Source of the DNA: Bacteroidota bacterium
Lineage (GTDB): Bacteria; Bacteroidota; Bacteroidia; Chitinophagales; Chitinophagaceae
Assembly (NCBI GenBank): GCA_023429985.1
Contig: JAEZCV010000099.1
Location: 1-38,126, forward strand
Length of the DNA: 38,126 nucleotides
Direction of reading: 5' to 3'
Shown: positions 15,212 to 21,051 of the stretch, in pieces
Numbering within the stretch: position 1 is the first letter of the stretch
Layout of the letters: each line of letters opens with the position of its first letter
The notes under the pieces: model-generated
Told to the model about the DNA's origin: nothing
The model's input: only the letters and a program-made list of their open reading frames with translations
Database searches by the model: none
Position numbers and translations under genes: made by a program

Positions 15212-15481
15212 ATGAAGGCAGTTCAAATATTAATTAAAGGAAAGGTCCAGGGCGTATTTTTCAGGGCTACTGCTTTGGAAATAGCCAAAAAGCTTGGTGT
15301 TTCAGGCTGGATAAAAAATACCGCTCAGGGTCATGTAGAAGCCTATGCAGCGGGTGAAGAAGAAGCGCTCGAAATGTTCCTTGAATGGTGCAGGCAGGGA
15401 CCTCCCGATGCATGGGTTTCAGATATAAGTATCCAGCCATCGAAATACGAACACCAGGATGGATTCCGCATTACCAGGTAA
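15212..15481 (+). CDS. Acylphosphatase
   Basis: An 89-residue protein of the usual family size. It has the signature Gly-Lys-Val-Gln-Gly-Val-Phe-Phe-Arg with catalytic Arg18, and Gly-Trp-Ile-Lys-Asn with catalytic Asn36, plus the following Gly-His-Val-Glu-Ala-Tyr-Ala-Ala-Gly strand. It hydrolyses carboxyl-phosphate bonds of small acyl phosphates such as acetyl or carbamoyl phosphate in the cytoplasm. Start choice is clear: an ATG 58 bp from the divergent gene. A GATATTTG sequence just upstream is a one-mismatch -7 box but lies very close to the ATG. No operon partner follows. Confidence 0.95.
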   Translation: MKAVQILIKGKVQGVFFRATALEIAKKLGVSGWIKNTAQGHVEAYAAGEEEALEMFLEWCRQGPPDAWVSDISIQPSKYEHQDGFRITR

Positions 15482-15586
15482 ATATTGTTGAGTTTATGGC
15501 CTTATTTCCCCTCAATTTCTCAAACTGGTCCTTTTTATACAAAAAATTACCCATTCAAGGGGTTGCCTGCCTTTAATCCCTTTAGG

Positions 15587-15637
15587 CACTATTTTGTTGA
15601 GTTAGTATATAAATTCTTAACCAACTAAAAAATAGTG
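15587..15637 (+). promoter_or_regulatory. Hairpin directly upstream of the KGG protein gene
   Basis: CACTATTTT (15587-15595) pairs with AAAATAGTG (15629-15637), with partial further pairing inside. The structure ends 4 nt before the ATG at 15642, so in a transcript it could mask the start region. The left arm also contains TATTTTG, a near -7 box, so promoter and hairpin readings overlap. Confidence 0.4.
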
Positions 15638-15641
15638 TGTT

Positions 15642-16007
15642 ATGGAAGAAAGAGGTCAACAAGAATTCCAGGGTAATCACAGGGAACCCGGATCAGTAAG
15701 TAACAACCAGCCTTCCCAGGACAGGAATGAGGGTCAACCACAGAAAAGGACATCCAACAGAGGCTTTGCCGCTATGGATCCTGAAAAGCAAAGGCAAATT
15801 GCCAGCGAGGGCGGACGTGCTGCACACCGGCAGGGAGTAGCCCACGAATGGAGCAGTGAAGAAGCCAGGGCTGCAGGCCGTAAAGGTGGCCAGATCGTTA
15901 GTCGTAACCGTGAACACATGAGCGAGATTGGTCGTCGTGGTGGACAGAGTTCCGGCAATCGTCGCAGTCAGAAAAACAACAACAACGGCAGCGAATCAAA
16001 TTCCTGA
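15642..16007 (+). CDS. KGG-repeat (stress-induced GsiB-like) protein
   Basis: A 121-residue, strongly hydrophilic protein. After a Gln/Asn-rich N-terminus (about 1-40), residues about 41-110 carry the stress-induced repeat family pattern: Arg-Gly-Phe-Ala-Ala-Met-Asp, then Ala-Ser-Glu-Gly-Gly-Arg-Ala-Ala-His, His-Glu-Trp-Ser-Ser-Glu-Glu-Ala, Ala-Gly-Arg-Lys-Gly-Gly and Ile-Gly-Arg-Arg-Gly-Gly, i.e. three KGG-like units. The tail is Asn/Ser-rich. Relatives such as Bacillus GsiB and E. coli YciG are induced by general stress or starvation and behave as hydrophilins; that role here is inferred. A hairpin precedes the start and a bidirectional terminator follows. Confidence 0.88.
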   Translation: MEERGQQEFQGNHREPGSVSNNQPSQDRNEGQPQKRTSNRGFAAMDPEKQRQIASEGGRAAHRQGVAHEWSSEEARAAGRKGGQIVSRNREHMSEIGRRGGQSSGNRRSQKNNNNGSESNS

Positions 16008-16020
16008 TAATGTCGGTGAA

Positions 16021-16054
16021 GATAAAAGCACAGGTTTTTGCCCGTGCTTTTATC
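16021..16054. terminator. Bidirectional intrinsic terminator between convergent genes
   Basis: A 14-bp stem (16021-16034 with 16041-16054, one G-T wobble) has a 6-nt TTTTTG loop. A-rich and T-rich stretches within the arms serve both strands. It ends the KGG gene and the small leftward gene at 16062. Confidence 0.75.
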
Positions 16055-16061
16055 TGTTTCA

Positions 16062-16289
16062 TTAAATACCCTCTCCCGGTTCATCCAATGTTGCATCTGC
16101 TCGTTGGTCGGGCATGTCTTCGTTAAAACCATCCTTCGCTGTTTCTGTAAGCCTGTTATTTGATTCATCAGTTTTACTGGTACTGATGGTACTGGCGCCC
16201 GGTTGCTGACCCGCATGATCGCGCAGTTCGGGATCGTTGTTCTTTCCTGCTGATGCAGGCCTGTTGCGGTTGATGTCTTCGTTTTTCAT
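16062..16289 (-). CDS. Small hydrophilic, probably disordered protein (75 residues)
   Basis: It starts Met-Lys-Asn-Glu-Asp-Ile-Asn-Arg and is rich in Asp, Asn, Glu, Ser, Thr and Pro, with one Phe and no Cys, Trp or Tyr. It ends Leu-Asp-Glu-Pro-Gly-Glu-Gly-Ile. No signal peptide, membrane helix or repeat. It is convergent with the KGG protein gene, sharing its terminator, and is the last of the eight small hydrophilic genes in this part of the window. Function unknown. Confidence 0.6.
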   Translation of the reverse strand: MKNEDINRNRPASAGKNNDPELRDHAGQQPGASTISTSKTDESNNRLTETAKDGFNEDMPDQRADATLDEPGEGI

Positions 16290-16423
16290 ATAAACTTTTA
16301 AGTAAGAATGTAAATCCTATGCCATTGCAAAAACTATTTCTGCAATAAATATGTTATTAACTTTTTTGTATTTATTTTCATCGCCAATACCGGGTTTTAA
16401 ATGAATAACTTCGGTGCATTAAT

Positions 16424-17446
16424 ATGAAAAACTATTTCCTCTTTGTTTGCTTAACAGCAATCGTCTCCTGCAAAAATGCTAGTACCGACAAGACCCTGAT
16501 TGAAAACACAGATTCTGTTGTAACCCCGCAGCCTGTTGTAAGAGACGAAGGGCCTAAACTGGATACCGCACTTTACAGAAAATTGCAGAACAACCTGGCC
16601 AACGGCGATACCACGGGTAAGTGGCCGGTTATGGAACCTTATCCTGTTCCCGGTGCTGTTCTCCCTTTTAAACGCGTAATTGCCTACTATGGTAACCTGT
16701 ATTCCAACCGTATGGGCGCTTTGGGAAAATGGCCCAAACAGGAAATGTTCAAACGCCTGCTGGATGAAACAAAAAAATGGTCGGAAGCCGACAGTACTAT
16801 TCCTGCTATTCCTGCTCTTCACTATATCTGTGTAACGGCGCAGGCAGCTCCCGGTAAAGATGGGAAGTACAGGTTAAGAATGCCGCATTCACAAATAGAC
16901 ACTATTCTTAACTGGGCAAAAGAAATTGATGCAATCGTGTTTCTGGATGTTCAGGTAGGACTGAGCGATTTGGAAACAGAAATTCCATTGCTTGAAAAAT
17001 ATCTTTCCATGCCTAATGTTCATTTAGGAATTGATCCGGAATTTGCCATGAAAGCAAAAGGAAATAAAAAGCCGGGAAGTGTAATTGGTTCAGTGGATGC
17101 TGCCGATGTGAATTTTGTTACAAATTACCTGGCTGGATTGGTGAAAAAGAATAACCTGCCTGCTAAAATGTTTATGATTCACAGGTTTACCCAGGGAATG
17201 GTTACCAATTACCAGAAAATTAAACTGCACCCCGAAATTCAAATCATTATGGATATGGATGGCTGGGGAAATACAGCAAAAAAGAAAAGCACTTATTATA
17301 GTTGGATACATCCGCAGCCCGTTCAGTTCACAGGTTTTAAATTGTTTTATGTGAACGATACGGAATATTCAAACCAGGAGGAGTTAATGACGAGGGAAGA
17401 AATTCTTAACTTAAGACCGAAACCCATCTACATACAATATCAATAA
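16424..17446 (+). CDS. Conserved lipoprotein of unknown function
   Basis: A 340-residue protein with a lipoprotein signal peptide: hydrophobic residues 4-15 and a lipobox Ile-Val-Ser-Cys with Cys16, followed by a polar linker to about residue 65. The globular part has strand/helix alternation with Arg-Val-Ile-Ala-Tyr-Tyr-Gly-Asn-Leu near residue 84, Ala-Ile-Val-Phe-Leu-Asp-Val-Gln-Val-Gly, Val-His-Leu-Gly-Ile-Asp-Pro-Glu-Phe, Phe-Met-Ile-His-Arg-Phe-Thr-Gln-Gly-Met and Ile-Ile-Met-Asp-Met-Asp-Gly-Trp-Gly. The succession of strands ending in acidic or histidine residues suggests a TIM-barrel-like enzyme. I recognise it only as a conserved family without assigned function. It stands alone with its own terminator. 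Confidence 0.75.
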   Translation: MKNYFLFVCLTAIVSCKNASTDKTLIENTDSVVTPQPVVRDEGPKLDTALYRKLQNNLANGDTTGKWPVMEPYPVPGAVLPFKRVIAYYGNLYSNRMGALGKWPKQEMFKRLLDETKKWSEADSTIPAIPALHYICVTAQAAPGKDGKYRLRMPHSQIDTILNWAKEIDAIVFLDVQVGLSDLETEIPLLEKYLSMPNVHLGIDPEFAMKAKGNKKPGSVIGSVDAADVNFVTNYLAGLVKKNNLPAKMFMIHRFTQGMVTNYQKIKLHPEIQIIMDMDGWGNTAKKKSTYYSWIHPQPVQFTGFKLFYVNDTEYSNQEELMTREEILNLRPKPIYIQYQ

Positions 17447-17449
17447 TTG

Positions 17450-17471
17450 AAAGATCCTTCGGGATCTTTTT
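17450..17471 (+). terminator. Intrinsic terminator with TTCG tetraloop
   Basis: A perfect 8-bp stem AAAGATCC/GGATCTTT (17450-17457 and 17462-17469) has a TTCG loop and a T run, 3 nt after the lipoprotein stop codon. It abuts the stop codon of the convergent anti-sigma-like gene. Confidence 0.88.
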
Positions 17472-17832
17472 AATTTCCCTTCATGCGCAGATAGATCACG
17501 AAATAACTAATAATAACTATCAGGAGTATGGCAATGATGGTAATAAGGATCCAGGGTTCAATATGAAGTATTTTTTTCTTTTTCTTTTTCCTGGCCGCTG
17601 TCTTTTTTTTCAGGTCGTAATTTAGCTGGTCAACCAGCAATTGAATTTTTTGTTTGTCAGATATGGCCGACAATCCTTCCATGGCATCGGCTTCAAAATC
17701 ATCAATTAACATTTGCTTTTCTACTTCATGCTGTTGTTCGGCAGAAAGCTTACCCTGTAGGTATAATAGCAGCGTTTCCTGGTCAATACCGGGATTGAGA
17801 TGGGATAATATGTCTTTGAGGTTACCGCTCAT
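17470..17832 (-). CDS. Anti-sigma-factor-like membrane protein
   Basis: A 120-residue protein with an acidic helical cytoplasmic part (1-80), a six-lysine run (83-88 region) and one transmembrane helix (about 93-115). The segment Tyr-Leu-Gln-Gly-Lys-Leu-Ser-x-Glu-Gln, Val-Glu-Lys-Gln-Met, and Asp-Ala-Met-Glu-Gly-Leu resembles the N-terminus of membrane proteins coded next to ECF sigma factors in Bacteroidota. There is no Zn-binding His-Cys motif. Its start overlaps the sigma gene by 11 bp, which supports co-translation and a regulatory pairing. It probably holds the sigma factor at the membrane; that is inferred from context. Confidence 0.72.
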   Translation of the reverse strand: MSGNLKDILSHLNPGIDQETLLLYLQGKLSAEQQHEVEKQMLIDDFEADAMEGLSAISDKQKIQLLVDQLNYDLKKKTAARKKKKKKILHIEPWILITIIAILLIVIISYFVIYLRMKGN

Positions 17833-18439
17833 TTTGCTGTTCTCTGTTTAGTTTCAGCTTTTTTTCTATCAGTATCTTCAGGTTACGTTTTCCATTTTGA
17901 ATATAACTTTTTACCTGCAGCATTGAATAACCTGTGATATCTGATATTTGCTGGTAACTTTTCTTTTCAAGATAAAACAAAGTTATACATTGCTTTTGCT
18001 CTGGGTTTAATTCATCCAGTGCAGATTCCATTACATTCAGGGTCAGTTCTTTTTCTTCAATTTCATTTTTGGGTACTTCTTCCGCAATTATGGTTACCGA
18101 TTCATCCAGTTCTTTGGCCCTTTTATTATTGCGGTTGCGTATCCGCATAAGGCAGTGGTTCTTTGCAATGATATAGATCCATGATTTAAAATATTCAACT
18201 TTGTATTTACCGGCTTCGGTAAGCACCTTTAAAAAAACCTGTTGAACGCAATCCCTGGCCTCATTCTCATCCTTCAGATACTTCATGCAAACCCCAAATA
18301 ACAGCATGGTATAACGTTCCAGCAAAATCCCAAGCCATTCCTGGTTATTATCGGAATAATACATTTCCAGGAGGTCATTATCGCTGATATGGTTATACTG
18401 CGTGTTCAAAGGTTTGACATTGAGAGCTAAACCCTGCAA
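17822..18439 (-). CDS. ECF-type RNA polymerase sigma factor
   Basis: About 205 residues with sigma-70 region 2 (Leu-Phe-Gly-Val-Cys-Met-Lys-Tyr-Leu, Ala-Arg-Asp-Cys-Val-Gln-Gln-Val-Phe, Trp-Ile-Tyr-Ile-Ile-Ala-Lys-Asn-His-Cys) and region 4.2 (Leu-Asn-Pro-Glu-Gln-Lys-Gln-Cys-Ile, Tyr-Gln-Gln-Ile-Ser-Asp-Ile-Thr-Gly-Tyr). No regions 1 or 3 are present, as expected for ECF sigmas. There is no ATG before region 2 in frame. The start is probably TTG at 18437-18439, or TTG at 18407-18409, which would lie just after a palindrome. It is co-transcribed with the anti-sigma-like gene and divergent from the NlpC/P60 gene, a possible target. Confidence 0.9.
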   Translation of the reverse strand: MQGLALNVKPLNTQYNHISDNDLLEMYYSDNNQEWLGILLERYTMLLFGVCMKYLKDENEARDCVQQVFLKVLTEAGKYKVEYFKSWIYIIAKNHCLMRIRNRNNKRAKELDESVTIIAEEVPKNEIEEKELTLNVMESALDELNPEQKQCITLFYLEKKSYQQISDITGYSMLQVKSYIQNGKRNLKILIEKKLKLNREQQNER

Positions 18440-18446
18440 ATTTGCA
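18435..18446. promoter_or_regulatory. 12-bp perfect palindrome between the sigma and peptidase genes
   Basis: TGCAAATTTGCA lies at the 5' end of the sigma gene and covers its first possible TTG. On the minus strand it includes CAAATTTG, one mismatch from a TAnnTTTG box. It could be an operator or part of a promoter; there is no direct proof. Confidence 0.3.
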
Positions 18447-18474
18447 TAATCATATCTGTAATTCTTAATTATTT

Positions 18475-19227
18475 ATGGAAGTCCTAATATGTAATGTGGC
18501 AGCAGCACCGGTAAGGGCAGAACCTGCTCACCGGTCGGAAATGACCAATCAGCTTTTATTTGGCGAAGCAGTGGAAGTAAAGGAAAGAAGAGATGAGTGG
18601 TTGTTCGTGCGATCGTTCTACGATAATTACGAAGGATGGATAACAGAACATCTGCTGGAAAACTTCAGAGGGAGCTGGAAAGGCGATGCTATAGCTGCTG
18701 AAGTATTGAACCCGCTTTTCATCAACAATAAAAAAGTCAATATTCCCATGGGCTCTTTTTTGCCGGGGTATAATGATGCAACCAAAAAACTCTGGAATGA
18801 AAACCTCAGGTATGACGGAAAATTAAATAATGAAAATTCATTACACAGAATTGAGCATCTTGAAACAATAGCAAATGAATTTTTGCATGCCCCCTATTTA
18901 TGGGGAGGGAAAACCTGTATGGGCATTGATTGCTCCGGCTTTGCACAAACCTGCTTTAAAATGATTGAAATCAAACTTCCAAGAGATGCATGGCAACAGG
19001 AAATGGAAGGAGAGGAAGTTCGTTATTCAGATGTAAAAAAAGGCGACCTGGCATTTTTTCACAATGAAAAAGCCAGGGTCACGCACGTAGGTTTAATGCT
19101 CGATGGGAATAAGATTATTCATGCATCGGGAAAAGTAAGGATTGATGTTGTTGATGAGGAAGGCATTATTCATTCGGAAAATGGAAAGAGAACGCACCAG
19201 CTGAAATCTTTTAAAAGATATTTTTAA
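18475..19227 (+). CDS. NlpC/P60 (C40) family cell-wall peptidase with SH3-like domain
   Basis: A 250-residue protein. An N-terminal bacterial SH3-like region (about 1-62, ending Glu-Gly-Trp-Ile-Thr) is followed by a second beta domain. The C-terminal NlpC/P60 domain has nucleophile Cys153 in Ile-Asp-Cys-Ser-Gly-Phe, His204 in Val-Thr-His-Val-Gly and His216 in Ile-Ile-His-Ala-Ser-Gly. Such enzymes cut gamma-D-glutamyl-diamino-acid bonds in peptidoglycan peptides. No signal peptide is seen, so it may act on cytoplasmic muropeptides (YkfC-like recycling) or leave by another route. It is divergent from the sigma factor by 35 bp and its 3' end overlaps the convergent permease gene by 17 bp. Confidence 0.93.
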   Translation: MEVLICNVAAAPVRAEPAHRSEMTNQLLFGEAVEVKERRDEWLFVRSFYDNYEGWITEHLLENFRGSWKGDAIAAEVLNPLFINNKKVNIPMGSFLPGYNDATKKLWNENLRYDGKLNNENSLHRIEHLETIANEFLHAPYLWGGKTCMGIDCSGFAQTCFKMIEIKLPRDAWQQEMEGEEVRYSDVKKGDLAFFHNEKARVTHVGLMLDGNKIIHASGKVRIDVVDEEGIIHSENGKRTHQLKSFKRYF

Positions 19228-19651
19228 TAAATCGAATTACGGCCGCTTCCCAGCCGATCATTTTGAAAGCCATATAAAAAAGGAGAATGGCAAAAATTCT
19301 TTTCAATAATTCTTTATCCAGTTTAACGGCAATGGAACTTCCAAAATATCCTCCCAGTACAAACCCAATGGCTAAAAGTCCTACGATCCGGAAGTCAATT
19401 GGTTCTCCATTTTTTTTGAGGTCGGTATAGTATTTAAGAAAACCCAGTAGCACCACCGGAAAACTAAGCACGCCAAGAGAGGTGCCCTGTGCCTGGTGCT
19501 GGTTATAACTTAAAAAATAAACCAGTGCAGGAACAAGTATAATGCCTCCGCCTATTCCAACCAGTCCGCTTAATATTCCCGCCGATAAACCAATAATAAT
19601 AATGGTTAGTACAATTTCAACAGTCATGGGTTTTTTATTTAGCTGCATCAT
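19211..19651 (-). CDS. TSUP (TauE/SafE) family permease, half length
   Basis: A 146-residue membrane protein with about four helices. The first bears the family signature Gly-Leu-Ser-Ala-Gly-Ile-Leu-Ser-Gly-Leu-Val-Gly-Ile-Gly-Gly-Gly, followed by Leu-Val-Pro-Ala-Leu-Val and Gln-Ala-Gln-Gly-Thr-Ser-Leu. TSUP proteins usually have about 250 residues and two such repeats, and transport sulfonates, sulfite or organic anions. This one is a single repeat, so it would need to dimerise or is a minimal form; no frameshifted second half is visible downstream. Its ATG overlaps the ppa stop codon by 4 bp (ATGA). It is the last gene of the operon. Confidence 0.85.
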   Translation of the reverse strand: MMQLNKKPMTVEIVLTIIIIGLSAGILSGLVGIGGGIILVPALVYFLSYNQHQAQGTSLGVLSFPVVLLGFLKYYTDLKKNGEPIDFRIVGLLAIGFVLGGYFGSSIAVKLDKELLKRIFAILLFYMAFKMIGWEAAVIRFIKNIF

Positions 19652-20196
19652 GAAAATTTTTGCCTGTACAGTTCAATGGCTTCTTCAATAATTTTATATG
19701 CGATCTCTTTGTTCTGAAACTCTTCTATCTGCACCTGTTTGTTTTCAAGCACTTTGTATTGTTCGAAATAGTTTCTTAATTCATTAATAAAATGCTGGGG
19801 CATTTCTTCAATGGTGGAAATATGATTCACGGAAGGATCTTTCGATGCTACTGCAATGATCTTGTCATCTTTTTCTCCGCTGTCAATCATTTGCATGTTT
19901 CCTATCACGGTGGCTTCTACCAGGCATAGTGCCTGAATGGATTGGGAACATAAAACCAGTATATCCAGCGGGTCGTTATCTTCTCCAAGTGTTTGGGGTA
20001 TAAAACCATAGTTCACAGGGTAATGAAAAGAAGAGTAGATCACACGGTCGAGTTTTAATAGCCCGGTGGTTTTATCTATTTCATATTTGGTACGCGAGCC
20101 CTGGGGAATTTCTATAAGAGCATTAACTGTTGAAGGCGCGTTTTTTCCATATTCCGCTCCATGCCATGGATGAAGCACATTGATTGTTTTTTGCAT
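19648..20196 (-). CDS. ppa: Soluble inorganic pyrophosphatase (family I)
   Basis: A 182-residue family I pyrophosphatase with the metal-binding signature Asp-Asn-Asp-Pro-Leu-Asp (about residues 73-78) and Tyr-Pro-Val-Asn-Tyr-Gly-Phe-Ile-Pro before it. The conserved Glu of Ile-Glu-Ile-Pro and Lys/Arg residues of Gly-Ser-Arg-Thr-Lys-Tyr-Glu are also present. It hydrolyses pyrophosphate in the cytoplasm with Mg2+ and is a known target of fluoride. It overlaps crcB by one base (TGATG) and the TSUP gene by 4 bp, so crcB, ppa and the permease are surely one operon. Coupling to a fluoride exporter makes functional sense. Confidence 0.96.
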   Translation of the reverse strand: MQKTINVLHPWHGAEYGKNAPSTVNALIEIPQGSRTKYEIDKTTGLLKLDRVIYSSFHYPVNYGFIPQTLGEDNDPLDILVLCSQSIQALCLVEATVIGNMQMIDSGEKDDKIIAVASKDPSVNHISTIEEMPQHFINELRNYFEQYKVLENKQVQIEEFQNKEIAYKIIEEAIELYRQKFS

Positions 20197-20561
20197 CAGG
20201 AGGTTATTTTAAATCCAACTAAAGTGAAAAGTAATCCAATTACTATACTAGCTGCGGTATAAATGAAAAAACTGAACCAGCGCTGGTCCATAAGCATTTG
20301 CAAACCTTCGGCCGAGAAAGAAGAAAAGGTTGTGAAGCCGCCACAAAATCCGGTGAGCAGGATCAGTTGTTTTTGTGCTTCAAGATTTTTGGAGAAATAG
20401 CCCCATAGCAAACCAAATAAAAGGCAACCCGTGATATTTACAGCCAGCGTGCCCAAAGGAAATCCTCCATTCAGGTTTTTCTGTACGAGGTAGCGAAGCA
20501 CAGTTCCGCTTCCACCTGCCAGTGCGAGCAGGAAGATATTACTCCACATTTTCTCCGGCAT
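20196..20561 (-). CDS. crcB: Fluoride ion channel CrcB/FluC
   Basis: A 121-residue protein with four transmembrane helices and the family motifs Gly-Gly-Ser-Gly-Thr-Val-Leu-Arg-Tyr (helix 1), Val-Asn-Ile-Thr-Gly-Cys (helix 2) and Gly-Phe-Cys-Gly-Gly-Phe-Thr-Thr-Phe-Ser-Ser-Phe (helix 3, with the Phe box and Na+ site). Members form dual-topology dimers that export fluoride across the inner membrane. It overlaps the upstream lipoprotein gene by 23 bp and ppa by 1 bp. I looked for a fluoride riboswitch (crcB motif) ahead of the operon and saw none. Confidence 0.96.
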   Translation of the reverse strand: MPEKMWSNIFLLALAGGSGTVLRYLVQKNLNGGFPLGTLAVNITGCLLFGLLWGYFSKNLEAQKQLILLTGFCGGFTTFSSFSAEGLQMLMDQRWFSFFIYTAASIVIGLLFTLVGFKITS

Positions 20562-20964
20562 TTGAGGCGAGAAGGGAATATTTCAGGTCTATCAGCCATT
20601 TGCCATTGGTTCGAACTACTTTTAATGAATCTCTTACGTTTTTATAAGTGTTGGAATAATTAATAATTGAAATACTGTCAGACACCTCTCTTGTATTGTA
20701 AAATCGAATGGTTGATTCGCGGTAACTTCTTTTTTCTTCCTTTGGTTGCATATGGTACATATCAACTGTTCGCTCCAGCAGCTGGAGATTGATGGAATCC
20801 TGCAGCATAAATTTTCTTGCATCATCCCATCTTCCATCAAGTGCCGATCGAATAAAATTGCGGGCCGCATCGGCATCGTTTTCCGAAATTAATTCCGAAT
20901 TCTCGTCGTTGCTGTTGCATGAAAAAAACAGGAGCGCTATAAAAAGGAATAAGCTTGACTTCAT
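20539..20964 (-). CDS. Small lipoprotein, NTF2-like (DUF4878-like)
   Basis: A 141-residue protein with a lipoprotein signal peptide, lipobox Leu-Phe-Phe-Ser-Cys with Cys16. It is followed by an acidic linker and a compact domain: a helix (Asp-Ala-Asp-Ala-Ala-Arg-Asn-Phe-Ile-Arg-Ser-Ala), a second helix with Gln-Leu-Leu-Glu-Arg, then strands ending Val-Arg-Thr-Asn-Gly-Lys-Trp-Leu-Ile-Asp-Leu-Lys-Tyr. This is the layout of DUF4878/NTF2-like lipoproteins, whose ligands are unknown. It heads the operon with crcB, ppa and the permease. A perfect -7 box ends only 4 nt before its ATG, so its mRNA may have almost no leader. Confidence 0.78.
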   Translation of the reverse strand: MKSSLFLFIALLFFSCNSNDENSELISENDADAARNFIRSALDGRWDDARKFMLQDSINLQLLERTVDMYHMQPKEEKRSYRESTIRFYNTREVSDSISIINYSNTYKNVRDSLKVVRTNGKWLIDLKYSLLASNAGENVE

Positions 20965-20968
20965 TCCG

Positions 20969-20976
20969 CAAAGATA
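20969..20976 (-). promoter_or_regulatory. Candidate -7 box of the crcB-ppa operon
   Basis: TATCTTTG on the minus strand matches TAnnTTTG exactly and stops 4 nt before the ATG of the lipoprotein gene. No TTG sits at the preferred spacing; the nearest is 10 nt upstream. The expected start would fall at or near the ATG, implying a leaderless or very short-leader transcript. Confidence 0.4.
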
Positions 20977-21014
20977 TGGTAAGGAGCAAGCTTGTTAAGA
21001 TGCAATTTCGGGGC

Positions 21015-21039
21015 AAAAAAAAGTGCCTCATGGCACTTT
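21015..21039 (-). terminator. Intrinsic terminator of phoH
   Basis: On the minus strand AAAGTGCC/GGCACTTT (8 bp, loop ATGA) is followed by a run of eight Ts. It lies 12 nt past the phoH stop codon. Confidence 0.88.
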
Positions 21040-21051
21040 ATATAATCGGGG

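Noticed and set aside
20965..21014. Fluoride riboswitch upstream of the crcB operon.
   Set aside because: No match to the conserved GGNGAUGG and pseudoknot segments; the region is too short and contains the promoter and the phoH terminator.
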